A stretch of 64,000 bases of DNA from Arthrobacter sp. B6 (GCF_001663775.1 NZ_KV467169.1:759206-823205), one strand, 5' to 3'; positions 8,262 through 16,647 are shown, counted from the stretch's first letter. Notes: generated by a model from the letters alone, not told the origin. Program-made: numbers and translations.

Positions 8262-8672
8262 CTACGTGGCTTCGGTGTCGAAAGGCGCCGCTTCGCCGGC
8301 TGGAAGCTGCTGGACAATCCGCGCCGGGCGGGAGGAAGTTGTGGTGGCAGTGGCGGCAACTGCTGCGGTGCCGGCCACGGCTGCCACCGCTGGTGCCCCG
8401 GCGCTGACCGGTTTGGGATCGTCGTCGAGGAGCGCTTCCTTGATGATCCGCCGGGGATCGTATTGGCGTGGATCGTATTTCTTCCAGTCGACGTCGTCGA
8501 TGTCGATCCCCACCTCCTCCTTGATCTGTTCGCGGGCACCGGAGGCCATGCGGCGGACTTCCTTGACCAGGTTCGCAAGTTTCTGGGTGTATTCGGGCAG
8601 CCGCTTGGGACCGATCACCAAAATGCCGATGATCAGGAGAAGGAAGAACTCCGGGCCGTTGATTCCAAACAC
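8262..8672 (-). CDS. tatB: Sec-independent protein translocase TatB
   Basis: 136 residues from a GTG start. It has the TatA/B topology: a short N-terminal membrane helix (PEFFLLLIIGILVIGP), the hinge GPKRLPEYTQKLANLV and an amphipathic helix, then a charged and Ala/Thr-rich tail. The Glu at residue 8 of the helix start and the long tail favour TatB over TatA. TatB with TatC recognises twin-arginine signal peptides of folded exported proteins. It is the last gene of the minus-strand row sigE, anti-sigma, tatB, with 69 bases after the anti-sigma gene. Mycobacteria carry htrA in that gap; here it is absent. Confidence 0.85.
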   Translation of the reverse strand: MFGINGPEFFLLLIIGILVIGPKRLPEYTQKLANLVKEVRRMASGAREQIKEEVGIDIDDVDWKKYDPRQYDPRRIIKEALLDDDPKPVSAGAPAVAAVAGTAAVAATATTTSSRPARIVQQLPAGEAAPFDTEAT

Positions 8673-8741
8673 TTTAGGAAGATTACCCTCTCCGGGGCCG
8701 TGCTGACGATTCCCGCTCTCAGGCGGCAGGAACAGCCAGGC

Positions 8742-9590
8742 TTAAGGCGTCAGAATCTGGACAATTCTGTGCAGGCCCCGCTGCAACCGTTCACCAAACG
8801 GTTCCGCGGCTATGCCGTTGAGTGCCGCCGGCTGCTTCGGTGCAATGCCCGCACTGACACCGGTGGCAGCGAGGGCGCTGAGCCGCTGCAGGACAGGAAG
8901 GGCGTCGTCCGCCCGGTCTGCCGGCAGGTCGGATTCGTAGGTGAGCGTGCTTTCGGCGGTTTCGAAGACGGCAGTCCAGGGGGCTGAGCTCCTGATCGAC
9001 AGGCCACCGTCTGCGTTGGCCGTGCCTTCGCCGTGCTGCTCGAGGACATTGGCATAGTACTGGCCGTCGGACAGCTTCATCTCGACGGCGGGGCGGCCGT
9101 CCCGCATAATTGCCCTGGCTGAGAGGACATGGAAGCCCATGGACTCCAGTTCAGGACACACCCAGCCTTCCGTGCGCAGTCCTGCCAGCTGCTCGGCGCT
9201 CAGTTCGCGGCCGTCAGCAGGCACTTGCGTGGGCTGCTGCACGAAACTGCCCGCTACGGTATTCGCCGCCATCGGCAGCGGGTCACCGGCCAAAGCGAAC
9301 GCGCTTGCTGCGAGGACGCCGGCAGCTGCCGCCGTTCCACCGGCTGCCAGGGCGAAGATCTTTGCACCACGATGTGGGCTTCGTGACGGCTCGCAGGGGG
9401 CCATGGCCAGCACGTGGGTCTGCTGCAGCAGTCGGGCAGTGAGGTCCTGGCTGGCAGGCGGGATGGCCGCTTCACGGAGCCGCTCCAGGTACTGGCGCTC
9501 TCGGTGCACCGCCGACGCGCACTCGGGGCAGGCCCTGAGATGGCTGTCGGTCCGGTGATGCCTGCGGAATAGCGGGTTATCGGAAGTCAT
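8742..9590 (-). CDS. rseA: Anti-sigma factor, zinc-finger type (RseA-like), cognate to SigE
   Basis: 282 residues. Residues 17-24 hold the H-x3-C-x2-C motif (HLRACPEC) of ZAS-domain anti-sigma factors, which bind the sigma factor in the cytoplasm. A single hydrophobic helix (IFALAAGGTAAAAGVLAAS region, about 90-115) follows, and the rest would be extracytoplasmic. The gene begins 8 bases after the sigE stop, as expected for a sigma/anti-sigma pair. The long C-terminal domain (about 150 residues) is unlike the short mycobacterial RseA and could sense an envelope signal. Confidence 0.85.
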   Translation of the reverse strand: MTSDNPLFRRHHRTDSHLRACPECASAVHRERQYLERLREAAIPPASQDLTARLLQQTHVLAMAPCEPSRSPHRGAKIFALAAGGTAAAAGVLAASAFALAGDPLPMAANTVAGSFVQQPTQVPADGRELSAEQLAGLRTEGWVCPELESMGFHVLSARAIMRDGRPAVEMKLSDGQYYANVLEQHGEGTANADGGLSIRSSAPWTAVFETAESTLTYESDLPADRADDALPVLQRLSALAATGVSAGIAPKQPAALNGIAAEPFGERLQRGLHRIVQILTP

Positions 9591-9598
9591 GGGGCCGA

Positions 9599-10216
9599 TC
9601 AGAGAATGCTGGCGATGCGTGGCATCGAAAGCTTCGGCTTGCGTGAGTGCTGGGGTCGGGGATCCCGGTGCGCCAATTTCTCCCGCAGCATGGTCCGCCC
9701 GCGGTGGATGCGCGAACGCACGGTGCCCAGCTTGACGCCGAGCGCCGCTGCCACCTCGTCGTACGACAAGCCCTCGAGGTCGCAGAGGACTACTGCCGCG
9801 CGGAAGTCCGGCGGAAGTTCCTCCAGTGCGGCCTGCACATCAAGGTCGAGGTTGTTCAGTTCGAAGCTCTGCTCCGGGCCTGGTTCACGGCCCGGGATCC
9901 GGGACTCGGCGTCCTCCGCCAGCGCGTCAAAACGGATCCGGCTCTTTCGCCGCGCCTGGTCCAGGAAGAGGTTGGTGGTGATGCGGTGGAGCCAGCCATC
10001 CAACGTTCCAGGCTTGAAGTTCTCCAATGACCTAAAGACCCGGACAAAGACCTCCTGGGTCAGGTCCTCGGCGTCGAATTTGTTTCCGGTGAGGCGGTAG
10101 GCCAGCCGGTAGACTTTCGCGGAATGGTTTGCAACCACTTCTTCCCAAGTGGGCATGATCCATTCGACTGCGGAATCTTGTGATGCAGGGACAGGTGCCA
10201 CAACTGATGCTGACAT
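9599..10216 (-). CDS. sigE: ECF RNA polymerase sigma factor SigE
   Basis: 205 residues from the ATG at 10216, preceded by a GAGGGGAG Shine-Dalgarno. Region 2 shows VYRLAYRLTGNKFDAEDLTQEVFVRVF; region 4 shows ALEELPPDFRAAVVLCDLEGLSYDEVAAALGVKLGTVRSRIHRGR. The ~20 residues before region 2 and the basic C-terminal tail are extra. In actinobacteria SigE controls responses to envelope, heat and detergent stress, and is held inactive by the anti-sigma factor encoded just downstream. Divergent from the O-methyltransferase, an arrangement also found at the mycobacterial sigE locus. Confidence 0.93.
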   Translation of the reverse strand: MSASVVAPVPASQDSAVEWIMPTWEEVVANHSAKVYRLAYRLTGNKFDAEDLTQEVFVRVFRSLENFKPGTLDGWLHRITTNLFLDQARRKSRIRFDALAEDAESRIPGREPGPEQSFELNNLDLDVQAALEELPPDFRAAVVLCDLEGLSYDEVAAALGVKLGTVRSRIHRGRTMLREKLAHRDPRPQHSRKPKLSMPRIASIL

Positions 10217-10447
10217 CGCCCACTCCCCTCGTGGATAAGCTAACGCCCGGATACTGCTGACATCTCTGGTTCGGCGCCGATCACCGTATGGATGAGCGGA
10301 TCTCTATCATTTCAAAGTTGGCTGGGAATTTCCTGATTGGCCGGCCACTTCTGCCAAAGGCGCAACACCCTGCATCCGTCGGTGGTCCCCCCGGACACAG
10401 TAGGCTGTATTCAACACTCCCCTGCCGCCCAGAAAGCGAAATCACCC

Positions 10448-11080
10448 ATGAGCGCCGACAAGTCCACGAGCTGGTCCTATGCAGAAGATCTGCCCGCAGA
10501 GGATGAAGTCATGCTTCGTGCACGCGAACGCTCCTTTGAGCTCGGAGTCACCCCGATCGGGCGAGGCGTTGGGGCTGTGCTGACAGTGCTGGCAGCGTCC
10601 TCCAAGGCGCAGACCGCCGTCGAAATTGGGACTGGCGCCGGCGTTTCCGGCGTCTGCCTCCTGCGCGGCCTGGGACCACAGTCTGTGCTGACCACGATCG
10701 ATGTGGATGTTGAACACCTGAAAGCAGCCCGGGAGGCGTTTTCCGAAGCAGGCAGCCCCGCGAACCGGACACGCACTATCTCCGGACGCGCCGGTGACGT
10801 CCTGCCGCGGCTGACCGACGCCGCTTATGACCTCGTCTTCATCGACGCCGACAAGCCGGGCTTGCCGGGCTACGTGGAACAGGCCATCCGCCTGCTGAAG
10901 TCCCGTGGACTGCTGATCGTGAATGACGCTTTGGACAAAGACCGGGTAGCCAACCCCGCGAACCGGGACGCCACCACCGTTGTGCTGCGCCAGGTGGGCA
11001 AAACCATCCGTGACGACGATCGGCTGTCCTCCACCATGCTTCCCACGGGTGACGGACTGCTGGTCGCAGTCAAGAAATAG
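10448..11080 (+). CDS. SAM-dependent O-methyltransferase (family 3, Rv1220c-like)
   Basis: 210 residues from the ATG at 10448 (MSADKSTSWSYAED), chosen because the open frame upstream reads atypical residues and the family starts here. The Rossmann-fold AdoMet motif is AVEIGTGAGVSGVCLLRGL, followed by LTTIDVDVEH and the acidic motif YDLVFIDADKPG. It belongs to the catechol/caffeoyl-CoA O-methyltransferase superfamily; the acceptor is unknown. The position divergent from sigE matches M. tuberculosis Rv1220c/sigE. A TAGGCT -10-like box lies about 40 bases upstream, giving a normal leader. Confidence 0.88.
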   Translation: MSADKSTSWSYAEDLPAEDEVMLRARERSFELGVTPIGRGVGAVLTVLAASSKAQTAVEIGTGAGVSGVCLLRGLGPQSVLTTIDVDVEHLKAAREAFSEAGSPANRTRTISGRAGDVLPRLTDAAYDLVFIDADKPGLPGYVEQAIRLLKSRGLLIVNDALDKDRVANPANRDATTVVLRQVGKTIRDDDRLSSTMLPTGDGLLVAVKK

Positions 11081-11128
11081 GACCTGCGTTCGGAAAACCC
11101 GGGATCGGCACAACTTAGCGCCAAAAAT

Positions 11129-11167
11129 GGGTCAGGGCCCGCAGCCCCAGGCCGCGGACCCTGGCCC
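11129..11167. terminator. Bidirectional hairpin between O-methyltransferase and DUF3117 genes
   Basis: 14-base arms 11129-11142 and 11154-11167 pair with two G-U-type positions; loop of 11 bases. Convergent gene ends. Confidence 0.65.
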
Positions 11168-11174
11168 AGCGAGA

Positions 11175-11342
11175 TTATTCGGTAACTCCTACGAGGCATT
11201 CCTTCAGGTTTGCCGCTTCCGCAGCGTTGAGTTCAACAACAAGCCGTCCGCCGCCTTCGAGCGGCACACGCATGATAAGGCTGCGGCCCTCTTTGGTGAC
11301 TTCCATAGGGCCGTCGCCGGTGCGTGGTTTCATAGCCGCCAT
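11175..11342 (-). CDS. DUF3117 small protein
   Basis: 55 residues from the ATG at 11342 (MAAMKPRTGDGPMEV), the usual family start; a GGAGGGG Shine-Dalgarno lies upstream. An earlier in-frame ATG at 11360 would add six residues. The sequence MKPRTGDGPMEVTKEGRS followed by IMRVPLEGGGRLVVEL is the hallmark of DUF3117, a nearly invariant actinobacterial protein (Rv1211 in M. tuberculosis). Function unknown; the size and conservation suggest a binding partner rather than an enzyme. About 200 AT-richer bases upstream probably hold its promoter. Confidence 0.85.
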   Translation of the reverse strand: MAAMKPRTGDGPMEVTKEGRSLIMRVPLEGGGRLVVELNAAEAANLKECLVGVTE

Positions 11343-11360
11343 GAGGAATTTCCCCTCCAT

Positions 11361-11576
11361 TTAGTCCCAGGACTTACCAGCCCGGACGGGCTGTGTCCGC
11401 ATGGTCAATCAAGCCGCAATGGCGGCACGTGCCGGTGCCACCATGGCTGAACATATTCTGAATGCTTTTGTCCTTGCTTACTTACTATTATCCCGTAATT
11501 ACCCGCACGTAGCTAATCGATGGACATTTCCGGCCGCGTCGCATTCCTGCGCTTCGCTGCCCGGCAGCGCCGGTAA
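11361..11576. other. Intergenic region upstream of DUF3117 gene
   Basis: No supported gene. It contains an AT-rich stretch (about 11450-11520) with GGATAATAG-like sequence on the minus strand that could be the DUF3117 promoter, and a short GC-rich hairpin near 11555-11570 next to the end of the mannosyltransferase gene. Confidence 0.4.
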
Positions 11577-12824
11577 TCACGGCGGATAGTCCCCTCCGCC
11601 AGGCAGTTGCGCCCAGGCCCACAGCCAGACGATCCAGACGATCTGCAGAAGGATGAACATCACGACGACTGTCCCGCGGTAGGCCCTGGAGCGGGACAAC
11701 ATCGCGGCACCGAGAGCCAGCGGGAACAGCGGGAGAAGCATCCTGAAGGTACTGGTCTGGGGATGCAGGAACACGAGCAGGTATGCCATGTAACAGGCGC
11801 ACCACAAGCGCAATTCAACCCCGAGCTTCACCACGGGAGGACTGAACAGCATCAGGGCGAACAGCCCGGCAAAGACAAATGGAGCCAGTACCCCCAGTAC
11901 GGGGCCAAAGAGATGGATGCCGGTGTCGAACCACGGCTTGAACGGCACAAGGTCGTGCCCCCGCCACACCGTCTCCGTCTTGGTGTACGCCTCGATATCA
12001 CCGGTAGTGGCCCAGGCTGCGGCCGGCCAGATCAGCGCAGCAGCTCCGCTCAGGGCTGCAAGTCCTGCCAGGCCGCCGAGCTCCCCCGGGCTGTGGGCTC
12101 CAGGGCCCCGCCCGCGGCCGCGTTGCACCAGCCGGTAGACAAACAGCAGCCCCATCATGGCGGCAAACGGGACCCCCACCGGCCGGGAAAGGCACATCAG
12201 CAGCGCCACGGGCATTGCGAGGTAATACTGCCGCCGGACGACCAGGAGCAGCGCTGCCCCCAGGAGGAGGATGGTCAGGGGCTCGGCGTAGGGCACCTGG
12301 AGTATCCCGGAAACGGGGAACGTCGCGAAGAACGCGACCGCCCACATGGCCGTGCCGTGCGGCGCCCTGTGGCGGAACAGGCTGTATATCACCAGCGCCG
12401 CCCCCAGCCCTGAAACCATGGCGATGAACGCCAGGGCAGCTGCCGGGGCGATGCCGGTCAGGGCTGAAAGGGACCCACCCAAAAAGGGGAAAAGCGGATA
12501 GAACGCCCATGCGTTTTCCTGGACCTTGCCGGCAGCGTCAACCGGGAGGACGGCCGGGTAGCCGTTGCTGATGACCTCGCCGTACCACCGAGCGTCCCAG
12601 ATGTTGATGAAGTTCCAGTAGTCCGGCTTGGCCGGGAACCAGGGATTGGTGTCCTGATGCAGTGCTGCGGCCATGAAAATGCAGGCACTGATCAGCCTTG
12701 CCGCCACAAAGAGTGCTGAAACCTGGAGCCACCACGGCCAGCGCCGCACGGCATCGCCCACCCGGGCTGCCAGTACGCTCATCGATCCGGCCAGGCCGGC
12801 CCTGCTTCCGGTGTCCGTACTCAA
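11577..12824 (-). CDS. PIG-V-like membrane mannosyltransferase
   Basis: 415 residues with about ten hydrophobic helices. After the first helix there is an outside loop with WDARWYGEVISNGYP and AWAFYPLFPFLGG, the region containing the conserved Asp of GT-C glycosyltransferases of the PIG-V type, which use polyprenyl-phosphate mannose. The TTG start at 12824 overlaps the DivIVA stop (TTGA) and has GGAGG about 7 bases upstream, so translation is coupled. It probably glycosylates a cell-envelope lipid or protein; the acceptor cannot be told. Third gene of the row LOG, DivIVA, mannosyltransferase. Confidence 0.8.
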   Translation of the reverse strand: MSTDTGSRAGLAGSMSVLAARVGDAVRRWPWWLQVSALFVAARLISACIFMAAALHQDTNPWFPAKPDYWNFINIWDARWYGEVISNGYPAVLPVDAAGKVQENAWAFYPLFPFLGGSLSALTGIAPAAALAFIAMVSGLGAALVIYSLFRHRAPHGTAMWAVAFFATFPVSGILQVPYAEPLTILLLGAALLLVVRRQYYLAMPVALLMCLSRPVGVPFAAMMGLLFVYRLVQRGRGRGPGAHSPGELGGLAGLAALSGAAALIWPAAAWATTGDIEAYTKTETVWRGHDLVPFKPWFDTGIHLFGPVLGVLAPFVFAGLFALMLFSPPVVKLGVELRLWCACYMAYLLVFLHPQTSTFRMLLPLFPLALGAAMLSRSRAYRGTVVVMFILLQIVWIVWLWAWAQLPGGGDYPP

Positions 12825-13252
12825 GCCCCGTCCTCCGCCGTGCTCCGGCCCGGGCCGGGCGGTGCCTGTTCCGGGTCCGGAGGATCCTGAGCCACGCGCT
12901 GCGCCTCAAGGAGCCGCGCCTTCAGCCGTTCCACTTCCTCGCGCTTGGCGGCGAGCTGGTCGCGGAGATCATCAAGCACCTGGTCCACCTGGTCCATGCG
13001 GTAACCCCGCAGGCCAAGGGAGAAACGGACACGGTCGACGTCGGCCGGCAGCGCATCGGCCGGGAGCAGGACCGGAGGGAGGTTCGCAACGGGTTGCTCG
13101 AAGCCGCCGTCAAGGAGTCCGCTTTCGAGGAGTCCACCTTCCCGGGCGCCGCCCGGGCGGCCACGCCGGAACATGGCTGCCCGGCCGCCTGCACCGGCCC
13201 AGACGACGGCGCCCACCAGCACGATGGCAAGGAAAACCAGAAAGAAGCTCAC
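12821..13252 (-). CDS. DivIVA-domain membrane protein
   Basis: 143 residues, GTG start. It begins with one membrane helix (FFLVFLAIVLVGAVVWAGAG), then a basic linker, then a DivIVA motif (VRFSLGLRGYRMDQVDQVLDDLRDQL, about 88-115) and a coiled coil, then a Pro-rich tail. It is much shorter than Wag31/DivIVA and membrane-anchored at the wrong end for it. M. tuberculosis has a similar small protein (Rv1209) at the same locus. It could recruit envelope enzymes to curved or growing membrane; coupling to a mannosyltransferase fits that. Function is inferred. Confidence 0.8.
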   Translation of the reverse strand: MSFFLVFLAIVLVGAVVWAGAGGRAAMFRRGRPGGAREGGLLESGLLDGGFEQPVANLPPVLLPADALPADVDRVRFSLGLRGYRMDQVDQVLDDLRDQLAAKREEVERLKARLLEAQRVAQDPPDPEQAPPGPGRSTAEDGA

Positions 13253-13284
13253 AGCATCAATCGTGCCAGATCAGGGACATCCCG

Positions 13285-14067
13285 CTATTCGGGCCGCTGC
13301 TCACCGTTGGACGGGGCAGGCACGGTGCCGCTGAGCACACGACGCACAGCGTCGGCAGGATCATCAACCACCTGGATCAGGTCCAGGTCCTTTTCGGAAA
13401 CCATGCCCTCGGCCACCAGTGTGCCTTTGATCCATTCGATCATTGGGCCCCAGAAATCAACACCAAGCAGGACGATGGGGAACGACGTGACTTTACGCGT
13501 CTGGACCAGCACCATCGCTTCAAACAATTCGTCCAGCGTGCCAAGCCCGCCGGGAAGGACAATGAAGCCTTGGGCATACTTCACGAACATCGTCTTCCGC
13601 GCGAAGAAGTACCGGAAGTTAATGCCAAGATCCACCCACTGGTTGAGGCCCTGTTCAAAGGGAAGTTCAATGCCCAAACCCACAGATACACCGTTTCCCT
13701 CAACGGTTCCGCGGTTGGCTGCTTCCATGGATCCGGGGCCGCCGCCCGTGATCACAGCAACGCCGGCCTCCGCCAGTTTCCGGCCCACTTCCACGCCCAT
13801 GTCATAGTACGGGCTCCCGGGCTTGGTCCGGGCGGAGCCGAAGACGCTGACCGCCGGGCCCAGGTCGGCCAATGCGCCGAACCCTTCAACGAACTCACTC
13901 TGAATCCTCAGCACCCGCCACGGATCGGTATGGACGAACTGCCCGGCGCCTTTTGTGTCAAGCAAATGCTGGTCAGACATTTCCACGGCCGCCTGTTTGC
14001 GACGGAGTTCAAGGGGCCCCTTACGGCGCGGCTGGGAAGTTTTGGCCGGATCTGCGTTGATGCTCAT
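13285..14067 (-). CDS. LOG-family Rossmann-fold phosphoribohydrolase (TIGR00730)
   Basis: 260 residues. It carries the lysine-decarboxylase-like/LOG motifs ITGGGPGSMEAANRG and LPGGLGTLDELFE, which bind the nucleotide and hold the catalytic Glu. Members cleave nucleoside 5'-monophosphates (cytokinin riboside monophosphate or AMP) to base and ribose 5-phosphate. The N-terminal ~45 residues are an extra basic extension. A TAGCCT box six bases before the ATG indicates a leaderless start. M. tuberculosis Rv1205 is the matching gene. It is first in a three-gene row with DivIVA and the mannosyltransferase, 32 bases upstream of the former. Confidence 0.88.
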   Translation of the reverse strand: MSINADPAKTSQPRRKGPLELRRKQAAVEMSDQHLLDTKGAGQFVHTDPWRVLRIQSEFVEGFGALADLGPAVSVFGSARTKPGSPYYDMGVEVGRKLAEAGVAVITGGGPGSMEAANRGTVEGNGVSVGLGIELPFEQGLNQWVDLGINFRYFFARKTMFVKYAQGFIVLPGGLGTLDELFEAMVLVQTRKVTSFPIVLLGVDFWGPMIEWIKGTLVAEGMVSEKDLDLIQVVDDPADAVRRVLSGTVPAPSNGEQRPE

Positions 14068-14073
14068 CCCCCA

Positions 14074-14079
14074 AGGCTA
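14074..14079 (-). promoter_or_regulatory. -10 box (TAGCCT) for leaderless LOG gene
   Basis: TAGCCT, six bases, then ATG at 14067 on the minus strand. Confidence 0.55.
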
Positions 14080-14115
14080 ACGCCATGGCGAACGCACAGG
14101 CGGCAGGTATCTCTT

Positions 14116-14147
14116 GAATCACGATCCGCACGAACTTGGCGTGATTC
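14116..14147. promoter_or_regulatory. Inverted repeat upstream of gluA
   Basis: GAATCACG (14116-14123) and CGTGATTC (14140-14147) are perfect 8-base arms separated by 16 bases. They end 24 bases before the gluA -10 box, in the -35 region and above, so an operator is plausible. Confidence 0.45.
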
Positions 14148-14171
14148 CCGTCATAAGAGGTCTTTGTTCGC

Positions 14172-14177
14172 TAGATT
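14172..14177 (+). promoter_or_regulatory. -10 box (TAGATT) for leaderless gluA
   Basis: TAGATT, six bases, then ATG at 14184. No Shine-Dalgarno upstream of the ATG. Confidence 0.6.
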
Positions 14178-14183
14178 CTTCCT

Positions 14184-14939
14184 ATGACTACTCATGTGCC
14201 CGGCGATGCGCTCGTCTCCCTGAATGGTGTGAATAAGCATTATGGTCAGCTTCACGTTCTCAAGGACATCAACCTCAATGTCCGCAAGGGCGAGGTAGTT
14301 GTTGTCATCGGGCCGTCAGGCTCCGGCAAGTCGACACTATGCCGTGCCATCAACCGCCTGGAAACCATCGAGGGCGGCACGATCAGCATCGATGGGAAGG
14401 TGTTGCCTGAGGAAGGGAAGGAACTCGCCCGTCTGCGCGCCGACGTCGGAATGGTCTTTCAGTCCTTCAATCTGTTTGCCCACAAGACAATCCTCGAGAA
14501 CGTGACCCTCGGCCCCATCAAGGTCAAGGGTGTTCCCAAGGCCCAGGCAGACAAGGAAGCCATGGCGCTGCTGGAGCGTGTGGGTGTAGGGCATCAGGCT
14601 CCCAAGCTTCCTGCCCAGCTCTCCGGCGGTCAGCAACAGCGTGTGGCCATCGCCCGCGCCCTGGCCATGAAACCGAAGGTCATGCTCTTTGACGAGCCCA
14701 CCTCGGCCCTCGACCCCGAGATGATCAACGAGGTCCTGGATGTCATGATCCAACTGGCTAAAGAGGGAATGACCATGATCGTGGTGACTCACGAAATGGG
14801 CTTTGCCCGCAAGGCTGCAGACCGTGTGGTCTTCATGGCAGACGGCCAGATCGTGGAGGACGCCAAGCCGGAGGAATTCTTTACCAACCCCCAGAGCGAC
14901 CGCGCAAAGGACTTCCTGTCCAAGCTCCTCACCCACTGA
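14184..14939 (+). CDS. gluA: Glutamate ABC transporter ATP-binding protein
   Basis: 251 residues, a single polar-amino-acid-type (PAAT) ABC ATPase. Walker A GPSGSGKST is at 43-51, the Q-loop at GMVFQSFNLF, the signature LSGGQQQR near 152-159 and Walker B VMLFDEPTS. It powers import with GluC and GluD, taking substrate from GluB. The order ATPase, binding protein, permease, permease equals gluABCD of Corynebacterium glutamicum. It appears leaderless. The inverted repeat upstream may set regulation. Confidence 0.93.
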   Translation: MTTHVPGDALVSLNGVNKHYGQLHVLKDINLNVRKGEVVVVIGPSGSGKSTLCRAINRLETIEGGTISIDGKVLPEEGKELARLRADVGMVFQSFNLFAHKTILENVTLGPIKVKGVPKAQADKEAMALLERVGVGHQAPKLPAQLSGGQQQRVAIARALAMKPKVMLFDEPTSALDPEMINEVLDVMIQLAKEGMTMIVVTHEMGFARKAADRVVFMADGQIVEDAKPEEFFTNPQSDRAKDFLSKLLTH

Positions 14940-15013
14940 ATCACACCTACGAACGCACACACACCAGTTCGCACTCAGGCCGTAACCCACGGCCGACCAA
15001 TGAAAGGAATGTC

Positions 15014-15901
15014 ATGAAGGCATTTATGACCCGGCGGAAGTCGTTCTTCGTGGCGGCCACCGCTGCCCTGGCGCTGTCCCTGAGCGCATGTGGCGGCACC
15101 ACCCCTGGCACCACCGGCGATCCCACCGTTGCCGAGACGCCGACGTTCGCTGCTGGCACCACCATGGAGAAGCTGGCCTCCGCCGGCACCATCAAAATCG
15201 GCACCAAGTACGACCAGCCACTCTTCGGCCAGGTGGGCCTGGATGGAAAGCCCGTCGGGTTCGACGTCGAAATCGGCAAGCTGATCGCCGCCGAGCTCGG
15301 TATCCCGGCGGACAAGATCGAATGGTCCGAGACCGTTTCGGCCAACCGCGAACCCTTCATTGAGCAGGGCCGCGTTGACCTTGTGATCGCCACGTACACC
15401 ATCAATGACAGGCGCAAGGAAGTTGTCAGCTTCGCAGGCCCGTACTACGAGGCCGGCCAGGCGCTGATGGTTAACAAGGACAACGACTCCATCAAGACGC
15501 CCGAGGACGTAAGGGGCAAGAAGGTTTGCTCCGTGACGGGCTCAACTCCTGCTGCCACGATCGTGGACAAGTACGGCGCAGAGCTGGTCCCGGCTGCTAC
15601 TTACTCGGCGTGCCTGGAACCGCTGCGCAACAAGCAGGTTGAAGCCATCACCACCGACAACGTCATCCTTGCCGGCTTTGTGGACAAGGAGCCGGACGCC
15701 TTCAAGCTGGCCTCCGACGAAACCTTCACGAAGGAGCCCTACGGCATCGGCCTGAAGAAGGATGACACCGAGTTCCGCAACTGGATCAACGACCAGCTCG
15801 AAAAGTTCGAAGAGAACGGGTCTTACCAGAAGGCCTGGGAAGCAACCGCCGGCACCGTCATCAAGACTGTTCCGGAGCTCCCTGAGCTCGATCGCTACTA
15901 A
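15014..15901 (+). CDS. gluB: Glutamate-binding lipoprotein
   Basis: 295 residues. The signal peptide ends in lipobox LSAC with Cys26 as the predicted lipid-anchored residue. The mature part is a family 3 solute-binding protein: TIKIGTKYDQPLFGQ, GFDVEIGKLIAAELG and VDLVIATYTINDRR. A GAAAGGA Shine-Dalgarno precedes the ATG. It lies 74 bases after gluA and is followed by a strong hairpin before gluC. Glutamate is inferred from the gluABCD layout; aspartate or glutamine binding is not excluded by sequence alone. Confidence 0.92.
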   Translation: MKAFMTRRKSFFVAATAALALSLSACGGTTPGTTGDPTVAETPTFAAGTTMEKLASAGTIKIGTKYDQPLFGQVGLDGKPVGFDVEIGKLIAAELGIPADKIEWSETVSANREPFIEQGRVDLVIATYTINDRRKEVVSFAGPYYEAGQALMVNKDNDSIKTPEDVRGKKVCSVTGSTPAATIVDKYGAELVPAATYSACLEPLRNKQVEAITTDNVILAGFVDKEPDAFKLASDETFTKEPYGIGLKKDDTEFRNWINDQLEKFEENGSYQKAWEATAGTVIKTVPELPELDRY

Positions 15902-15909
15902 AGTAACGC

Positions 15910-15953
15910 CGGCGGTTGCCGGAGTCCGCTCGCTGCGGCTCCGGCGACCGCCG
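15910..15953 (+). terminator. Intercistronic hairpin between gluB and gluC
   Basis: 15-base arms 15910-15924 and 15939-15953 pair with one mismatch that still allows G-U; loop of 14 bases. No U-tract. It probably protects or partly terminates the message after the binding-protein gene. Confidence 0.65.
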
Positions 15954-15996
15954 CTGCCATCTTCGCTCCGTCCACGACACACCGCCGAAGGATCCC

Positions 15997-16647
15997 ATGG
16001 ACGCTATTCTCGAAAACCTGCCACTGTACTGGGAGGGTCTGCTCCGGACCCTGTTCCTGTCTACTGTGTCCGGAGTGATCGCCCTCGTGTTGGGGACGTT
16101 GCTGGCCGCAGCCAGGGTTTCTCCTGTCGCAGCCCTGCGCGGCTTCAGCATGACCTATGTCGAAGTCCTCCGGAACACCCCCCTTACCATTGCTTTCTTC
16201 TTTGCCGCGATTGTGCTGCCCCGCCTGGGAGTGACCTTCGACCAGTTCGAAGTGGCGGCGATCATCGCACTGAGCGCTTACACCGCAGCCTTCATCGCTG
16301 AAGCTGTCCGCTCCGGTGTCAACAGCGTTCCCGTAGGGCAGGCCGAGGCCGCCCGCAGCATAGGAATGAAGTTCAGCCAGGTGCTGTCCCTCATCATCCT
16401 GCCGCAGGCCCTCCGCACTGTTATTCCTCCACTGATCAACATCCTGATAGCGCTCGTGAAGAACTCGTCCGTCGCGGGCGCCTTCTTTGTGCTTGAACTC
16501 TTCGGCTACGGCAGGCAGCTTGCCAACGCCTACGGTGACCAGGTCCTGGCCGTGCTGCTCGGCGTTGCCTTCTTCTACCTCCTGCTCACCGTTCCGCTCG
16601 GCATTCTGGCCAGCACAGTCGAACGAAAGGTGGCGATTTCCCGATGA
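15997..16647 (+). CDS. gluC: Glutamate ABC transporter permease
   Basis: 216 residues from the ATG at 15997 (MDAILENLPLYWEG), with AAGGA about 5 bases upstream; the open frame extends upstream through the hairpin but that part is not conserved-looking. Five hydrophobic helices and the inner-membrane component loop EAARSIGMKFSQVLSLIILPQALR (EAA motif) show a PAAT-family permease of the HisM/GlnP type. The TGA stop overlaps the gluD start (ATGA), so the two permeases are translationally coupled and likely made one to one. Confidence 0.9.
   Translation: MDAILENLPLYWEGLLRTLFLSTVSGVIALVLGTLLAAARVSPVAALRGFSMTYVEVLRNTPLTIAFFFAAIVLPRLGVTFDQFEVAAIIALSAYTAAFIAEAVRSGVNSVPVGQAEAARSIGMKFSQVLSLIILPQALRTVIPPLINILIALVKNSSVAGAFFVLELFGYGRQLANAYGDQVLAVLLGVAFFYLLLTVPLGILASTVERKVAISR

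Noticed and set aside
10217..10300. GAACC...CGTTA pair as a SigE autoregulated ECF promoter
   Set aside because: The spacing is about 22 bases, too long for the ECF -35/-10 consensus, and no better pair was seen.
11401..11589. Short plus-strand open frame with a hydrophobic middle part
   Set aside because: It runs into the end of the mannosyltransferase gene, lacks a ribosome site and has atypical codon use.
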